This document shows positions 15,669-24,423 of a stretch of 26,131 nt of DNA, piece after piece. This DNA comes from a virus. The DNA lies in IMG/VR virus record IMGVR_UViG_3300030106_002060, positions 1 through 26,131 of that record, one strand, 5' to 3'. How positions within the stretch are numbered: position 1 is the stretch's first letter; each line of letters begins with the position of its first letter. The position numbers were made by a program, and so were the translations under genes. The notes beneath the pieces are model-generated. The model worked only from the letters and a program-made list of their open reading frames with translations, had not been told where the DNA came from and ran no database searches.

Positions 15669-15850
15669 TGGCAAATAGTTTTATAAATAAAAAAGCAGAC
15701 TTAACTACAACAGATCTAACTACATTGTATACAGTGCCTAGTTTCAAAACAGCTGTTGTTAAATCATTAATAGTACAAGCTGCTGACGCGAACGAGCTGC
15801 ACGTCATAGCTTCTATATTAGAAATACAGCCGAGAGAGGTAACAACATAA
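15668..15850 (+). CDS. 60-residue protein, apparently an internally shortened virion protein
   Basis: The product starts MANSFINKKADLTTTDLTTL, continues YTVPSFKTAVVKSLIV, then QAADANELHVIASILEI and QPREVTT. The opening matches the N-terminus of a family of roughly 100-residue beta proteins in marine phages. The AADANELHVIASILEI part matches that family's C-terminus. The central part, which I would expect to hold the variable strands, is missing, so the two ends are joined directly in frame. The extra C-terminal QPREVTT is also unusual. Both boundaries use TAATG overlaps, so it is probably translated. The normal member would be a small virion or tail surface protein; whether this short form still folds is open. 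Confidence 0.6.
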   Translation: MANSFINKKADLTTTDLTTLYTVPSFKTAVVKSLIVQAADANELHVIASILEIQPREVTT

Positions 15851-16029
15851 TGAAAGATCTACCAATAATAGAACCAAAAGAAGTAATAACAACGATAACC
15901 AATATGAAGACAGGCGAAAAATATAAGGATGATACTGAATGGAAAACAAAAGGTATACCTGAATCTGACATAAGAAAAGATGTTAGAGTGATAATGCCTA
16001 GTCTTGATTTATTTGGAGAAACAAAATAA
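15850..16029 (+). CDS. 59-residue charged protein
   Basis: The gene uses the last A of the previous stop as the first base of its ATG. The protein reads MKDLPIIEPKEVITTITNMK, then TGEKYKDDTEWKTKGIPESD, then IRKDVRVIMPSLDLFGETK. It looks like a small soluble beta/loop domain; the TNMKTGEKYKDDTEW stretch with a GIPESDIRKDVRVIMP tail is the recognisable part. No enzyme motif is present. It closes a run of three very small genes between the tail hub gene and the large internal-protein genes. The role is unknown. Confidence 0.65.
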   Translation: MKDLPIIEPKEVITTITNMKTGEKYKDDTEWKTKGIPESDIRKDVRVIMPSLDLFGETK

Positions 16030-16038
16030 GATAGATAG

Positions 16039-18042
16039 ATGGCCATAACAACAACACAACAAGCAAGACAGATGTACAATAAGGGTAGTAAAAAACCTGC
16101 AATGCAGGGAGGGGGACCTAATTATTTAGGTAAACAACGTGAAGTAAAAGTCCCTGTAAAATGGAAATCATCACCGGATCACCCTGATACAGAATTAGCA
16201 TATATTACAGAACCTGAAAAACAAGTTTTGATTGCACTTAATATGCATGGTGGTCTTGAAGATGGTAAACCAAACAAAGGGCCAAAGGGTGTAATATCTT
16301 TACAAGGAGATATGGGTAGCGTTGGCGGCGGAGGATCTGCAGCTGGATCTGGCGGAGGAAGCACTAGTAGAGAAAAAGGAATAATGTCTCGTGGTTTAGG
16401 TCCAAACGCAACTACTGGAAATATAGGTGATTTTGAAGATAAAGGTCCAGACAGAAGTGCAGTCAGTCAGTTTTCTCAATATGGCAGAAATGTAATGGCT
16501 AAAAATTTACAAGGACCGAATCCTCTTGAAAGAGCTCTTGATTTTTATAAAAAATATTCTCCGATAGGAATGATTACAAGCACTCTTGGTAAACTAGGAA
16601 CTAAATTTGGCACGACTACAACCACTGATGATGACGATGACGATGACACTAGAGGTGGAGGAGACGGCATGCCTCTTTACGCACAACTTGGTTATCCAAG
16701 TCAAGAAGCATATATGGCAGCAATGGGATTAACAAGGCCTTCTGCAGGATTACCAGCAGCAGTACAACCAATGCAAACTATGGACTTAAATAGAATAGCA
16801 TATAGGTTTATGGCAGATGGTGGATTTTTAGATGATGAAATAGATGAAAGACAAGCTTATGGTTTAGGAAGTATTGTTAGAAAAATTACGAGACCGATTA
16901 AAAAAGTTGTAAAGAAAGCAACTAGAGCTGTTAAAAAAGTTGCAAAAAGTCCTATTGGTAGATTAGCTATTGCAGTCGCAGCACCTTACGCTCTTGGACC
17001 AGCTATGGCTAACGCTCAGTTTTTAGCAGGTTTATCTGCAGCACAAAAAGCAGCTATTATTTCTGGTGCAACAACAGGTATTACGCAAATTGCATCAGGT
17101 GAAGATTTAAATTTTAAAGACATTGCACTATCTGCAGCAATAGGTGGAGTAAGTGCAAAAGCATTTCCTCCAGGAGGTAGACCAGGAGTTGATCCTTCTG
17201 GTGCAGCTGGTAGAGCAAGGGTTGCAAGTGACATAAGTGCAGGTGCAATACCTGATAGAGCCATGGGTCAAATAGCAAGTAGAGCTCCAGCGTTTAGAGG
17301 ACCAGCAGAATTAGGAATGACAACTAGACAAGTAGCAACAAGAACCCCTTTTACAGATTTTCCAACTATGAAACAGATTGGTGTAACAGATATGCCTAGT
17401 GTAAAACAAAGTGGTTTAGAAAAATTAATCGCATCTAGTAGAAGAGGTCTTGGTAAAATTAAAGACAGTAAAGTAACAGATATGTTATTAAGAAACAAAG
17501 AAACAGGTAAATTAAGTCCATTAAAAATAGCTAGCCTTGCAGGGTTAGCAGGACTAGCAACTGCAAAAGGAGTAGGTGAAGAAGAAGAGTTACAAGAAAT
17601 GGACAGAGGTGAAGGTATTGATATAGCTGCAATTAGAAGAAGACCTTTTGATTATATGGCGCCTAGATTTGCTGGTAGTCAGTTTGATTTTTATGCAGCA
17701 GAAGGTGGTCAAGCAAAGAAAGAGCCTGTAGCTAAAAAAGTAATGCCATTATTAGATATGGGTGGCATGGAAAAAGATTATAGAGCTGAAGGTGGATTTG
17801 TCCCAATTGGACGTATGGAAAAAGCAGACGATGTCCCTGCAAGATTATCCAAGAATGAGTTCGTATTTACGGCTGATGCAGTTAGAAATGCAGGTGACGG
17901 AGATGTGGACAAAGGGGCAGAAGTTATGTATAACATGATGAAGAACCTCGAAGCCGGAGGTGACGTATCTGAAGAATCGCAAGGCTTAGAAGGCGCAAGA
18001 CGTATGTTTCAAACATCACAAAGATTAGAGGAAGTATTATAA
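16039..18042 (+). CDS. Large internal virion / structural protein with acidic run
   Basis: The 667-residue protein is low in complexity in its first third: Gly/Ser-rich at about 95-110, then a run of seven Asp at about 197-203. Residues 281-305 are strongly basic (ITRPIKKVVKKATRAVKKVA). This is followed by Ala/Gly-rich hydrophobic stretches (LAIAVAAPYALGPAMANAQF, then LSAAQKAAIISGATTGITQI) that could insert in membranes. Near 600-612 is PARLSKNEFVFTADAVRNAG, a motif shared by many large marine-phage structural proteins, followed by DVDKGAEVMYNMMKNLEAGG. No peptidoglycan-cleaving motif was seen. Together with its three neighbours it probably belongs to the ejected set of internal proteins. There is no clear ribosome binding site. 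The stop overlaps the next start (TAATG). Confidence 0.65.
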   Translation: MAITTTQQARQMYNKGSKKPAMQGGGPNYLGKQREVKVPVKWKSSPDHPDTELAYITEPEKQVLIALNMHGGLEDGKPNKGPKGVISLQGDMGSVGGGGSAAGSGGGSTSREKGIMSRGLGPNATTGNIGDFEDKGPDRSAVSQFSQYGRNVMAKNLQGPNPLERALDFYKKYSPIGMITSTLGKLGTKFGTTTTTDDDDDDDTRGGGDGMPLYAQLGYPSQEAYMAAMGLTRPSAGLPAAVQPMQTMDLNRIAYRFMADGGFLDDEIDERQAYGLGSIVRKITRPIKKVVKKATRAVKKVAKSPIGRLAIAVAAPYALGPAMANAQFLAGLSAAQKAAIISGATTGITQIASGEDLNFKDIALSAAIGGVSAKAFPPGGRPGVDPSGAAGRARVASDISAGAIPDRAMGQIASRAPAFRGPAELGMTTRQVATRTPFTDFPTMKQIGVTDMPSVKQSGLEKLIASSRRGLGKIKDSKVTDMLLRNKETGKLSPLKIASLAGLAGLATAKGVGEEEELQEMDRGEGIDIAAIRRRPFDYMAPRFAGSQFDFYAAEGGQAKKEPVAKKVMPLLDMGGMEKDYRAEGGFVPIGRMEKADDVPARLSKNEFVFTADAVRNAGDGDVDKGAEVMYNMMKNLEAGGDVSEESQGLEGARRMFQTSQRLEEVL

Positions 18043-19043
18043 TGGCTGTAGCTGAACAAAGAACATTACCCGCACAATTTGTCGAAGATCTAGGTAAAGA
18101 TTTAGCAAAACAAATTACAGCGCAAACAGGTGTACCAATTGTAACAACTGGTATTGCAGGTATATCACAGCAACCAGGAGAAACTGCAGAAGGTTTTAAA
18201 GCAAGACAAGATGCAGCTAGAGCATTTACAACAAGACAACAAAGTTTAGCTGGACTTGCACCACAAATTGCAGGTCAAGACGCATTACAACAACAAGCAC
18301 AACAACTAGCACAAGCTGGCATTGGATCTTTTCAACCATTCGTAACTGCAGCACAACAACAAATAGGTGCAGCTGGAACCACATTAGGCGGTATATCTAC
18401 AGGAGCCCCAACAACACAACAAGTGACAGATTTTATGTCACCATTCCAATCACAAGTAATTGACGCATCATTAGCGGAATTTGATCGTAACACTGCACGA
18501 AGAGAACAGCAGATAAGAGATCAACAAGCAAGTTTGGGAGTGCTCGGCGCTGGTCGAGCGGGAGTGCAACTCGCCGAGTTTGGCACAGGGGCAGCGAGAG
18601 AAAGAGCTTTACTACAAGCAAATCTTTTGCAACAAGGATTCGGTCAAGCAATGCAAGCTAGACAGCAAGACATTGCAAATAGATTTGGACTATCGCAAGC
18701 ACAATCTGGATTGGGACAACAACAAGCAGGTTTAGCATCACTAGTGCCTGGATTACAAGCAGGAGATATTTCTACTTTAGGTCGACTGGGCGCAGCGAAC
18801 CAGGCACAAGCACAAGCTCAACTTGATGCACAAAGAGAAGCTACAAGAATGGCAACATTCCAACCACAAGAACAGTTAGATAGATTTACTGGACAAGTAA
18901 CTGGATTATTAGGTGGATATCCAGCACAGTTCCAACAATCAGTTACACCTAACCCTACACCATTACAAACAGCTCTTGGTGTTGGTACTACACTTGCTGG
19001 TATTTATGGTTTAACAAACCCAACAAGAAATTTATTTGGATAA
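18042..19043 (+). CDS. Gln/Ala-rich putative DNA-ejection protein
   Basis: The 333-residue protein is dominated by Gln, Ala and Gly and is almost wholly helical. Residues 55-110 are Gln-rich helix (LQQQAQQLAQAGIGSFQPF). The best conserved-looking part is at about 130-190: FMSPFQSQVIDASLAEFDRN, then EQQIRDQQASLGVLGAG and RAGVQLAEF. The C-terminus has a hydrophobic Gly-rich segment (LQTALGVGTTLAGIYGL). Such composition is typical of pilot or ejection proteins that leave the head with the DNA, as in P22 or T7, though direct homology to gp7, gp16 or gp20 cannot be claimed by eye. It is tightly packed with the genes on both sides. Within it, 18541-18600 is unusually GC-rich. Confidence 0.62.
   Translation: MAVAEQRTLPAQFVEDLGKDLAKQITAQTGVPIVTTGIAGISQQPGETAEGFKARQDAARAFTTRQQSLAGLAPQIAGQDALQQQAQQLAQAGIGSFQPFVTAAQQQIGAAGTTLGGISTGAPTTQQVTDFMSPFQSQVIDASLAEFDRNTARREQQIRDQQASLGVLGAGRAGVQLAEFGTGAARERALLQANLLQQGFGQAMQARQQDIANRFGLSQAQSGLGQQQAGLASLVPGLQAGDISTLGRLGAANQAQAQAQLDAQREATRMATFQPQEQLDRFTGQVTGLLGGYPAQFQQSVTPNPTPLQTALGVGTTLAGIYGLTNPTRNLFG
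18543..18578 (+). other. GC-rich stem-forming segment inside a coding region
   Basis: CTCGGCG at 18543-18549 and CGCCGAG at 18572-18578 are perfect inverted copies that leave a 22-base loop. The surrounding line 18541-18600 has 41 G+C in 60 bases, the richest counted in the window. It encodes the GVLGAGRAGVQLAEF region. The stem may be chance from Gly/Ala/Arg codons, or a structured mRNA element. Confidence 0.4.
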
Positions 19044-19044
19044 G

Positions 19045-19992
19045 ATGAACAGAATATTAAAAAGACCAATGTTTAAAATGGGTGGTTCTTCAGGAACCGG
19101 TATTACATCAGGACTTGATAGACAAAACTATCGAGTTGGTGGAGGAGCTGATGCAAGACGTTTTGGATTAAGACCAATGCCTATGCCAAGAGTGGGAGGA
19201 GGAGCTGATGCAAGAAGATTTCTGCCAAACAGAATGATGCAAATGGCATCACCTATGGATACTAATCAATCTATTGCAGCTAAGTCTCCTGCACTATCAA
19301 CTAGAGAAAGATTAACACAAGCACTAGGTGCAGGCGCGGGACGAAATAGAAATCTAGGTCAGTTCTTAACTCAGTTTGGTTTAAATTTATTATCGCAAAG
19401 TCCAACAGGGAACATATTTCAAACTGCAGCGACCGCGGCCCAAGAACCAACGAAAGGTTTATTTGATGATTTAAATAGAGAACAAGATTTAAAAAGACAA
19501 ATTGCATTAGAAGCTGAAAGATTAGATATTGGTCAAGAACAAGCTAGAGAACTACAACTATTAAAAAATTTAGATGACGATGACGCAAATGCTATCGAAC
19601 AAGAGATACAAGCTAGAATGGATGACTTGGGTGAAACTAGACAAGAAGCGTCTAGAATTGTTTTAAATAAAAGAGCATACGGTGTGTTAGATGAACCTGG
19701 TGAAGTAAGACAAAAAGCGATAGATGACAGATCAGCTATAATACAAGATCAAGAAAGATTAAGTAAACCTGCAGCAGATAAAAAAGCAGCTTATGAAGTT
19801 GATTTTTCTAAAATACAAAAAGACAACGAAGAATACGATTTTGATCTTATGAATCCTTTTTGGGATCCAAAAAGAAAAAGTTATCAAGAAGGATCAGTTT
19901 ATATTGATTACGTAACAGGAAAAGCTTTTAGAAGAGATTCAACACAACAAGAAATGGATCCAAAAGGTTTCGTTGAAGTACCACTTAAATAG
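19045..19992 (+). CDS. Putative internal virion protein with Arg/Gly-rich N-terminus
   Basis: The ATG at 19045 is preferred over an in-frame TTG at 19036, because the family opening is MNRILKRPMFKMGG and the ATG lies one base after the previous stop. The product is 315 residues. Residues 1-75 are Arg, Gly and Met rich and carry a direct 19-residue duplication. Residues 90-130 include a Gly/Leu/Asn segment (NLGQFLTQFGLNLLSQ). The next 100 residues are acidic helix (LNREQDLKRQIALEAERL, then DDDDANAIEQEIQARMDDLG). The C-terminal part (EGSVYIDYVTGKAFRRD) is beta-like. There is no enzyme motif. Context suggests an internal or ejection protein. AGGAG lies after its stop, for the next gene. Confidence 0.62.
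   Translation: MNRILKRPMFKMGGSSGTGITSGLDRQNYRVGGGADARRFGLRPMPMPRVGGGADARRFLPNRMMQMASPMDTNQSIAAKSPALSTRERLTQALGAGAGRNRNLGQFLTQFGLNLLSQSPTGNIFQTAATAAQEPTKGLFDDLNREQDLKRQIALEAERLDIGQEQARELQLLKNLDDDDANAIEQEIQARMDDLGETRQEASRIVLNKRAYGVLDEPGEVRQKAIDDRSAIIQDQERLSKPAADKKAAYEVDFSKIQKDNEEYDFDLMNPFWDPKRKSYQEGSVYIDYVTGKAFRRDSTQQEMDPKGFVEVPLK
19132..19221 (+). repeat. Direct in-frame duplication with 57-base period
   Basis: 19132-19164 and 19189-19221 are near-identical and encode RVGGGADARRF twice, separated by GLRPMPMP. The core GGAGGAGCTGATGCAAGA is exact in both copies. A clean 19-residue period suggests slippage or recombination in the Arg/Gly-rich head of the protein. Confidence 0.85.
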
Positions 19993-20000
19993 GAGCTACT

Positions 20001-23000
20001 ATGGTACAAAAGTACGATAGATACGCAATACAGGAGCCAGAAACAGAAACTAATTTAGCAGTATCTGTTGCAGCAGGAATAGGTTCTGGATTAATTAAAA
20101 TACCATTAGGTTTAGCATCAGTTGCAGCTGAAGTTTACGATGCTGTACAAGGAGAAGGTCAAAGTATTGATGATGGTGCTGTTGCAAGACTAGAACAATT
20201 TATAGATGATAGTGTTGTAGGTGATGTTATACAAGGACTAGAAGATAAAGCTAGAGATACAGCAGCAGGCAGAATCACAGAAGCATTGGTGCAAGTAGGT
20301 ATACCAGCTGCAAGAGGTGCAAAAATAGCTGGACAAATAGCATCAAAAACAATTACCGCTATAAAAGGTGGTAGTAGAGTTGGATTAAAAAATAAAAATT
20401 TATTAAAAGGTGCACAGAAAGCAAATGAATTAAATAAAGGAGCTAGGTTTGGTAAATTTGCTGCAACTAGTTTAGGTGGAGCTGCTGGTGCTTCCATAGT
20501 TTACGATATAGAAGATATTGGAACTTTCGGTGACATGGTTGGTGGGACAGATTTAGATAGACAAACTAGATCAGACGCAGGAGATGATGCTGTAAGAAGA
20601 CTAGAAAATAGAGCAAAGTTTTTTGCTGAAGGTGTTTTGATAGCACCTTTTGCTTATGGTGCAGGTAAAGCTGTAGGCATACTTGGAAAAAAAGGTAAAG
20701 AACTTGCATACAGTAATTCTAGATTTGAAAGATTATTAGATAAATTTGGAAGCACATTTAGACCTAGAAGTAAAAAATCTCAAGAATTGTTCGAAGGACA
20801 GATGAGAGTTACTGGAGAAGAGGGCGCTGCAGCTATTGTGGCTAAAGATTTAGTAAGAGACATAGATGATTCTTTTAAAAGTATATTTAATAAATCATCA
20901 AACGCTGCTGAGAAAATAAAAAACAAAGATGAATTATTAACACAAATGGACGGTTTAATAAGAAGTGCAGAAGATAGAATAGTAAATAACGAAATAGTTT
21001 TTAAAAATTTTAATAAAAAACAATTAAAAGAATTTCGTAATTCATTAAATAATATTAATGTACCAAAACAAAAACAAGAAGAATTGATAACTGCATTAAC
21101 AAGTTCTAAAAATGCATTTAATAGATTACAAACAGATTTACTACAAGGCGGTAATTTAACTACAAAAAATAAAGATGAAATATTAGATTTTTTTAGTCAA
21201 AGATTAAATTCTACACTGTCTAATGATTATAAAATTTTTGAAAATAGCAAAGTTCTTAAAACAACAAATTATGTTCCAACTGATGAAAAGAGACAAGCAG
21301 TTGGACAATTATTTATGAACTATGCAAAAAATAATAGAGTGAGAAATTATACAGAAAAAGATGCGTTGTTAGATGTAGATAAAGTTTTAGAAAATGTAAA
21401 GATGGACCCCGTAACAAAATCACCAACATTTAGATTTGAAAGTAAAAGTGCTTTGTACGATGGCGTAGTACAAGAAGTAAACATAGCTAAAATGATTAGT
21501 ACAAATAAATTTGATAAAAGAGATTTAATTACAGGTCAAAAAGATATTAAAGCATTTAGAGAATTGTTTGGTGAAATAAAAGATGCTAGAAGAACTATTG
21601 TAAACAATATGCAGGCTCTATCTAGTATTTCTGCAAGAGATAAATTTTACAATCAGATAGCACAATCAGGTAAAATAGTTTTTGATAACCCAACACAAGC
21701 ACAATTAAATTTACCAAACAGACCTGGATACACAATGAGTAGAAACGGTATGCAGATAAAATCACCGTTAAACGAAGAGTTTTATACTAATCCATTAAAC
21801 GGTAAATTTACATCTTCAGAGTTTGAAGAGGCAATTAAATTTGCAGAAAAATTACCTGGTGAAAGTTTAATGAAAAGCAACGTTTATAGATATTTAGTAG
21901 CTGTGCCAAAAGGAATTGCACAAGTTTCTAAAACAGTTTTAGGTCCATTTACACACATGCGTAACTTTACAAGTGCTGTAGCATTTAGTTTAGGTACAGG
22001 TAATTTATTTAAAAACCCTAAATTTGTTATAGATAGTTTTAAAAAATCATTTAACACGATACAACCACAACTACTATATAGGAACTTACCAGAAGACCAA
22101 GCTTTCTATCAATTTATGTTAGAAGAAGGTGTAGTTAATTCAAGTTCTACATTCCAAGATGTACAAGGTTTATTAAAAGATATTGCAAAAGGTGGTGATT
22201 TTGTTGAAAGAGCTTTTGGTAAATTAGGTAAAAGAATGAATAAAGTTTTTAGAGGAGCACAAGATTTGTATGTTGCAGAAGATGACTTTTATAAAATATA
22301 TAATTTTTTAGCAGAGTTTGATAATTTAAAAAATGCATACAGAGGATCAAGAAGATCAGAGTTAGAGTTGATGAAAGAGGCTGCTAGTATTGTAAGAAAT
22401 ACAGTTCCAAATTATGCGTATGTATCAGACTTTATTAAAGGTTTACGTAGATCACCACTTGGTAACTTCGTTTCTTTCCCTGCAGAAATAATGAGAACAT
22501 CATTTAATATTGTAGAACAAGGTATTAAAGAGTTAAGAAATGAAGCAACAAGATCAATCGGTGCAAGAAGATTATTAGGTTTTGGAACAACTGTAGCCAC
22601 AATACCGCCAGCTCTTGTAGAAATATACAGAGGTATGTATGGTATCACTAGAGAACAACTAGCTGCCATGAGAAGATTTTTACCTGAATGGTCTAGAGAA
22701 TCTACAATAATACCTAGCAAAGATAAAGATGGTAATTACTATTATACAGATTTTAGTCATGGTTTTGCATACGACACAGTTGTAAATCCTATTCAATCAG
22801 TTATTGCAAATGTGGGCACGGGAGAAAACGCTGAACCTTTAATTACAGAAATGACAAGAGGTTTTGGAAAAGCAATCTCTAGACTTGTAGACCCATTTAT
22901 TAGTGAGTCTATTTGGATACAAGCTTTAAATGATTTATATTCAAGACGTGGTAAGACAGATACAGGTTCTGAAGTTTGGAACCCAAGAGATCCTGAAGGT

Positions 23001-23768
23001 GATAAGTTTGCAAAAGGTTTAAAACATCTAGCTGAAGCATTAGCCCCTCTTTCAATACCTCAAATATCAAGATTAGGAAAAGCTGCTAGATTTGGCGAGG
23101 ATCCAGAAACAGGAAAAGATTTAAGTTTTACAGGTGAGGCCGCAGGTTTTTTTGGTTTTAGAAATCAAAAAATGGATTTTGAACAATCACTTGGTTTTAA
23201 AATATCAGAATACAATACAGCACTTAGACAAAGTAGAAAATTTTTACCACGACCAGCTGGTAATGTTAAAACAGAAGATATCATAGAAGGTTTAATAAAA
23301 GGTAATGACTCATGGTTTGATGCACAAAAAGTTATGCAAAAAGATATTGCAGCGATGAAAACTTTAGGGTTTGATGATAAACAAGTTGGTATAATATTTG
23401 ATAGAAGAGGTTTAGGTAGAGATTATAATAGTTTAATTGCAGATAGATTTAAACCTTTTGATTTACCAGAAGGTTTAATAGATGCGTATATTAGAAACGC
23501 ACGAGAAAACGGTTATGATAATCCATTAACACCTGAAGCATTTGCTGAAATAAATGAAATATTAAGAGAATTAACTAGACTATATTTAAGTGATAAATAC
23601 CCTGAGTTAATGAGAGAGACAAATATTGGTAATACATCTGCATTACCACCAACACCAATGCCAAATATACGGCCAACGGCGCAACAAATTAACCCAACAA
23701 CTAACTTGACACGTACGGAGCAAGCTTTATTATCTCCTGAAGAACAAGTAATAGCGAGTAGAACATAA
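20001..23768 (+). CDS. Very large putative internal virion / ejection protein
   Basis: This is the largest gene here, 1255 residues. The N-terminal quarter has several Ala/Gly-rich hydrophobic helices: about 20-45 (AVSVAAGIGSGLIKIPLGLA), about 90-115 (ALVQVGIPAARGAKIAGQIA), about 155-168, and about 210-225 (GVLIAPFAYGAGKAVGILG). A long, charged helical middle follows (about 230-600) with Asn/Lys-rich sequence. Later segments include FVSFPAEIMRTSFNIVEQGI and a hydrophobic stretch near 850 (LLGFGTTVATIPPALVEIY). The C-terminus is Pro/Thr/Asn-rich (PPTPMPNIRPTAQQ). Size, position before lysis genes and alternating helix types fit the large ejection proteins of short-tailed phages such as T7 gp16, but no transglycosylase signature is visible. 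TAGGAG precedes the ATG. It ends in a TAATG overlap. Confidence 0.65.
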   Translation: MVQKYDRYAIQEPETETNLAVSVAAGIGSGLIKIPLGLASVAAEVYDAVQGEGQSIDDGAVARLEQFIDDSVVGDVIQGLEDKARDTAAGRITEALVQVGIPAARGAKIAGQIASKTITAIKGGSRVGLKNKNLLKGAQKANELNKGARFGKFAATSLGGAAGASIVYDIEDIGTFGDMVGGTDLDRQTRSDAGDDAVRRLENRAKFFAEGVLIAPFAYGAGKAVGILGKKGKELAYSNSRFERLLDKFGSTFRPRSKKSQELFEGQMRVTGEEGAAAIVAKDLVRDIDDSFKSIFNKSSNAAEKIKNKDELLTQMDGLIRSAEDRIVNNEIVFKNFNKKQLKEFRNSLNNINVPKQKQEELITALTSSKNAFNRLQTDLLQGGNLTTKNKDEILDFFSQRLNSTLSNDYKIFENSKVLKTTNYVPTDEKRQAVGQLFMNYAKNNRVRNYTEKDALLDVDKVLENVKMDPVTKSPTFRFESKSALYDGVVQEVNIAKMISTNKFDKRDLITGQKDIKAFRELFGEIKDARRTIVNNMQALSSISARDKFYNQIAQSGKIVFDNPTQAQLNLPNRPGYTMSRNGMQIKSPLNEEFYTNPLNGKFTSSEFEEAIKFAEKLPGESLMKSNVYRYLVAVPKGIAQVSKTVLGPFTHMRNFTSAVAFSLGTGNLFKNPKFVIDSFKKSFNTIQPQLLYRNLPEDQAFYQFMLEEGVVNSSSTFQDVQGLLKDIAKGGDFVERAFGKLGKRMNKVFRGAQDLYVAEDDFYKIYNFLAEFDNLKNAYRGSRRSELELMKEAASIVRNTVPNYAYVSDFIKGLRRSPLGNFVSFPAEIMRTSFNIVEQGIKELRNEATRSIGARRLLGFGTTVATIPPALVEIYRGMYGITREQLAAMRRFLPEWSRESTIIPSKDKDGNYYYTDFSHGFAYDTVVNPIQSVIANVGTGENAEPLITEMTRGFGKAISRLVDPFISESIWIQALNDLYSRRGKTDTGSEVWNPRDPEGDKFAKGLKHLAEALAPLSIPQISRLGKAARFGEDPETGKDLSFTGEAAGFFGFRNQKMDFEQSLGFKISEYNTALRQSRKFLPRPAGNVKTEDIIEGLIKGNDSWFDAQKVMQKDIAAMKTLGFDDKQVGIIFDRRGLGRDYNSLIADRFKPFDLPEGLIDAYIRNARENGYDNPLTPEAFAEINEILRELTRLYLSDKYPELMRETNIGNTSALPPTPMPNIRPTAQQINPTTNLTRTEQALLSPEEQVIASRT
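23706..23733 (+). promoter_or_regulatory. Candidate sigma70-type promoter before the lysis pair
   Basis: TTGACA at 23706-23711 and TATTAT at 23728-23733 are separated by 16 bases. A start near 23740 would give a short leader before the holin-like gene at 23768. It lies in the last codons of the large internal-protein gene. It would let lysis genes be raised independently, but a chance match cannot be excluded. Confidence 0.35.
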
Positions 23769-23947
23769 TGGCGAGAAAATCGGCACTACAAAAAATTGAA
23801 TCACACGAGAAGCTTTGCAGAATAATGCAAAAGCAAACGTTCGAGCAAATAAAGGAAATGCAAGAACGTATTAAAAGATTAGAATATTGGATAGTAGGAG
23901 GTATGGGAGCTGTTCTCATAACTTTACTTACCGATGTTGCACGATAA
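23768..23947 (+). CDS. Putative holin, XhlA-like (coiled coil plus one membrane span)
   Basis: The 59-residue protein has a charged helical N-terminus (residues 1-38, with ESHEKLCRIMQKQTFEQIKE then MQERIKRLEYW) and a single C-terminal hydrophobic span at about 41-55 (IVGGMGAVLITLL). A short Asp/Arg tail ends it. This layout is that of XhlA-type membrane proteins that act with holins or endolysins in some phages. It starts and stops in TAATG overlaps, directly before the M15 peptidase, which supports a role in lysis. It would sit in the inner membrane with the coiled coil in the cytoplasm. A spanin-type or structural role is less likely. Sequence identity to XhlA is not claimed, only architecture. 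Confidence 0.6.
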   Translation: MARKSALQKIESHEKLCRIMQKQTFEQIKEMQERIKRLEYWIVGGMGAVLITLLTDVAR

Positions 23948-24423
23948 TGAAACTTTCACGTAACTTTAGCCTTTCAGAGCTTATCAAATCAGACACAGCT
24001 ATTAGGCTGGGTATTGATAACAATCCTAATGCAGATCAAATAGAAAAATTAAAACTACTTTGTGAAAATATTCTACAACCGGTACGTGACCACTTCGGCA
24101 GAGTAACGGTGACCAGCTGCTTTCGTAGCCCTGAGTTATGTGTAAAAATTGGCAGCAGTTTAAATTCGCAACATACCCGTGCTGAGGCGGCGGACTTCGA
24201 ATGTCTAGGCACAAGCAACGCTGAAGTCTTTGACTGGATCAAGGCAAACCTTCCGTATGATCAAATGATATTAGAATTTTACACTCCCGGTGAACCAAAC
24301 TCGGGGTGGATCCACTGCAGCTATGTATCTGATAAACCAAGAAAACAATTATTAAGAGCGTACAAAGAAGAAGGTAAAACTAAATACAAACCTGTTATCG
24401 GTAACGCTGTAGATTTAGATTAA
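23947..24423 (+). CDS. Endolysin, M15-family zinc peptidase
   Basis: The 158-residue protein is a zinc D-Ala-D-Ala carboxypeptidase-like enzyme (Peptidase M15A type) that cuts peptide links in peptidoglycan. The opening NFSLSELIKSDTAIRLGIDN is the usual N-terminal signature. The zinc set is H76 and D83 in SQHTRAEAADFE, and H123 in GWIHCSY. Arg60 in SCFRSPEL is also typical. The start at 23947 is chosen from the TAATG overlap with the holin-like gene; a longer version from an upstream TTG would run inside that gene and has no family match. There is no signal peptide, so it would need the holin for release. Its middle is GC-rich (lines from 24061 and 24181 are 50% and 55%). It overlaps the convergent helicase by four bases (TTAA). 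Confidence 0.85.
   Translation: MKLSRNFSLSELIKSDTAIRLGIDNNPNADQIEKLKLLCENILQPVRDHFGRVTVTSCFRSPELCVKIGSSLNSQHTRAEAADFECLGTSNAEVFDWIKANLPYDQMILEFYTPGEPNSGWIHCSYVSDKPRKQLLRAYKEEGKTKYKPVIGNAVDLD

Noticed and set aside
20159-20497. 112-residue minus-strand reading frame inside the 1255-residue gene
   Set aside because: Its hydrophobic Ala/Pro/Leu-rich product is the mirror of an Ala/Gly-rich helix on the sense strand; no start signal was seen.
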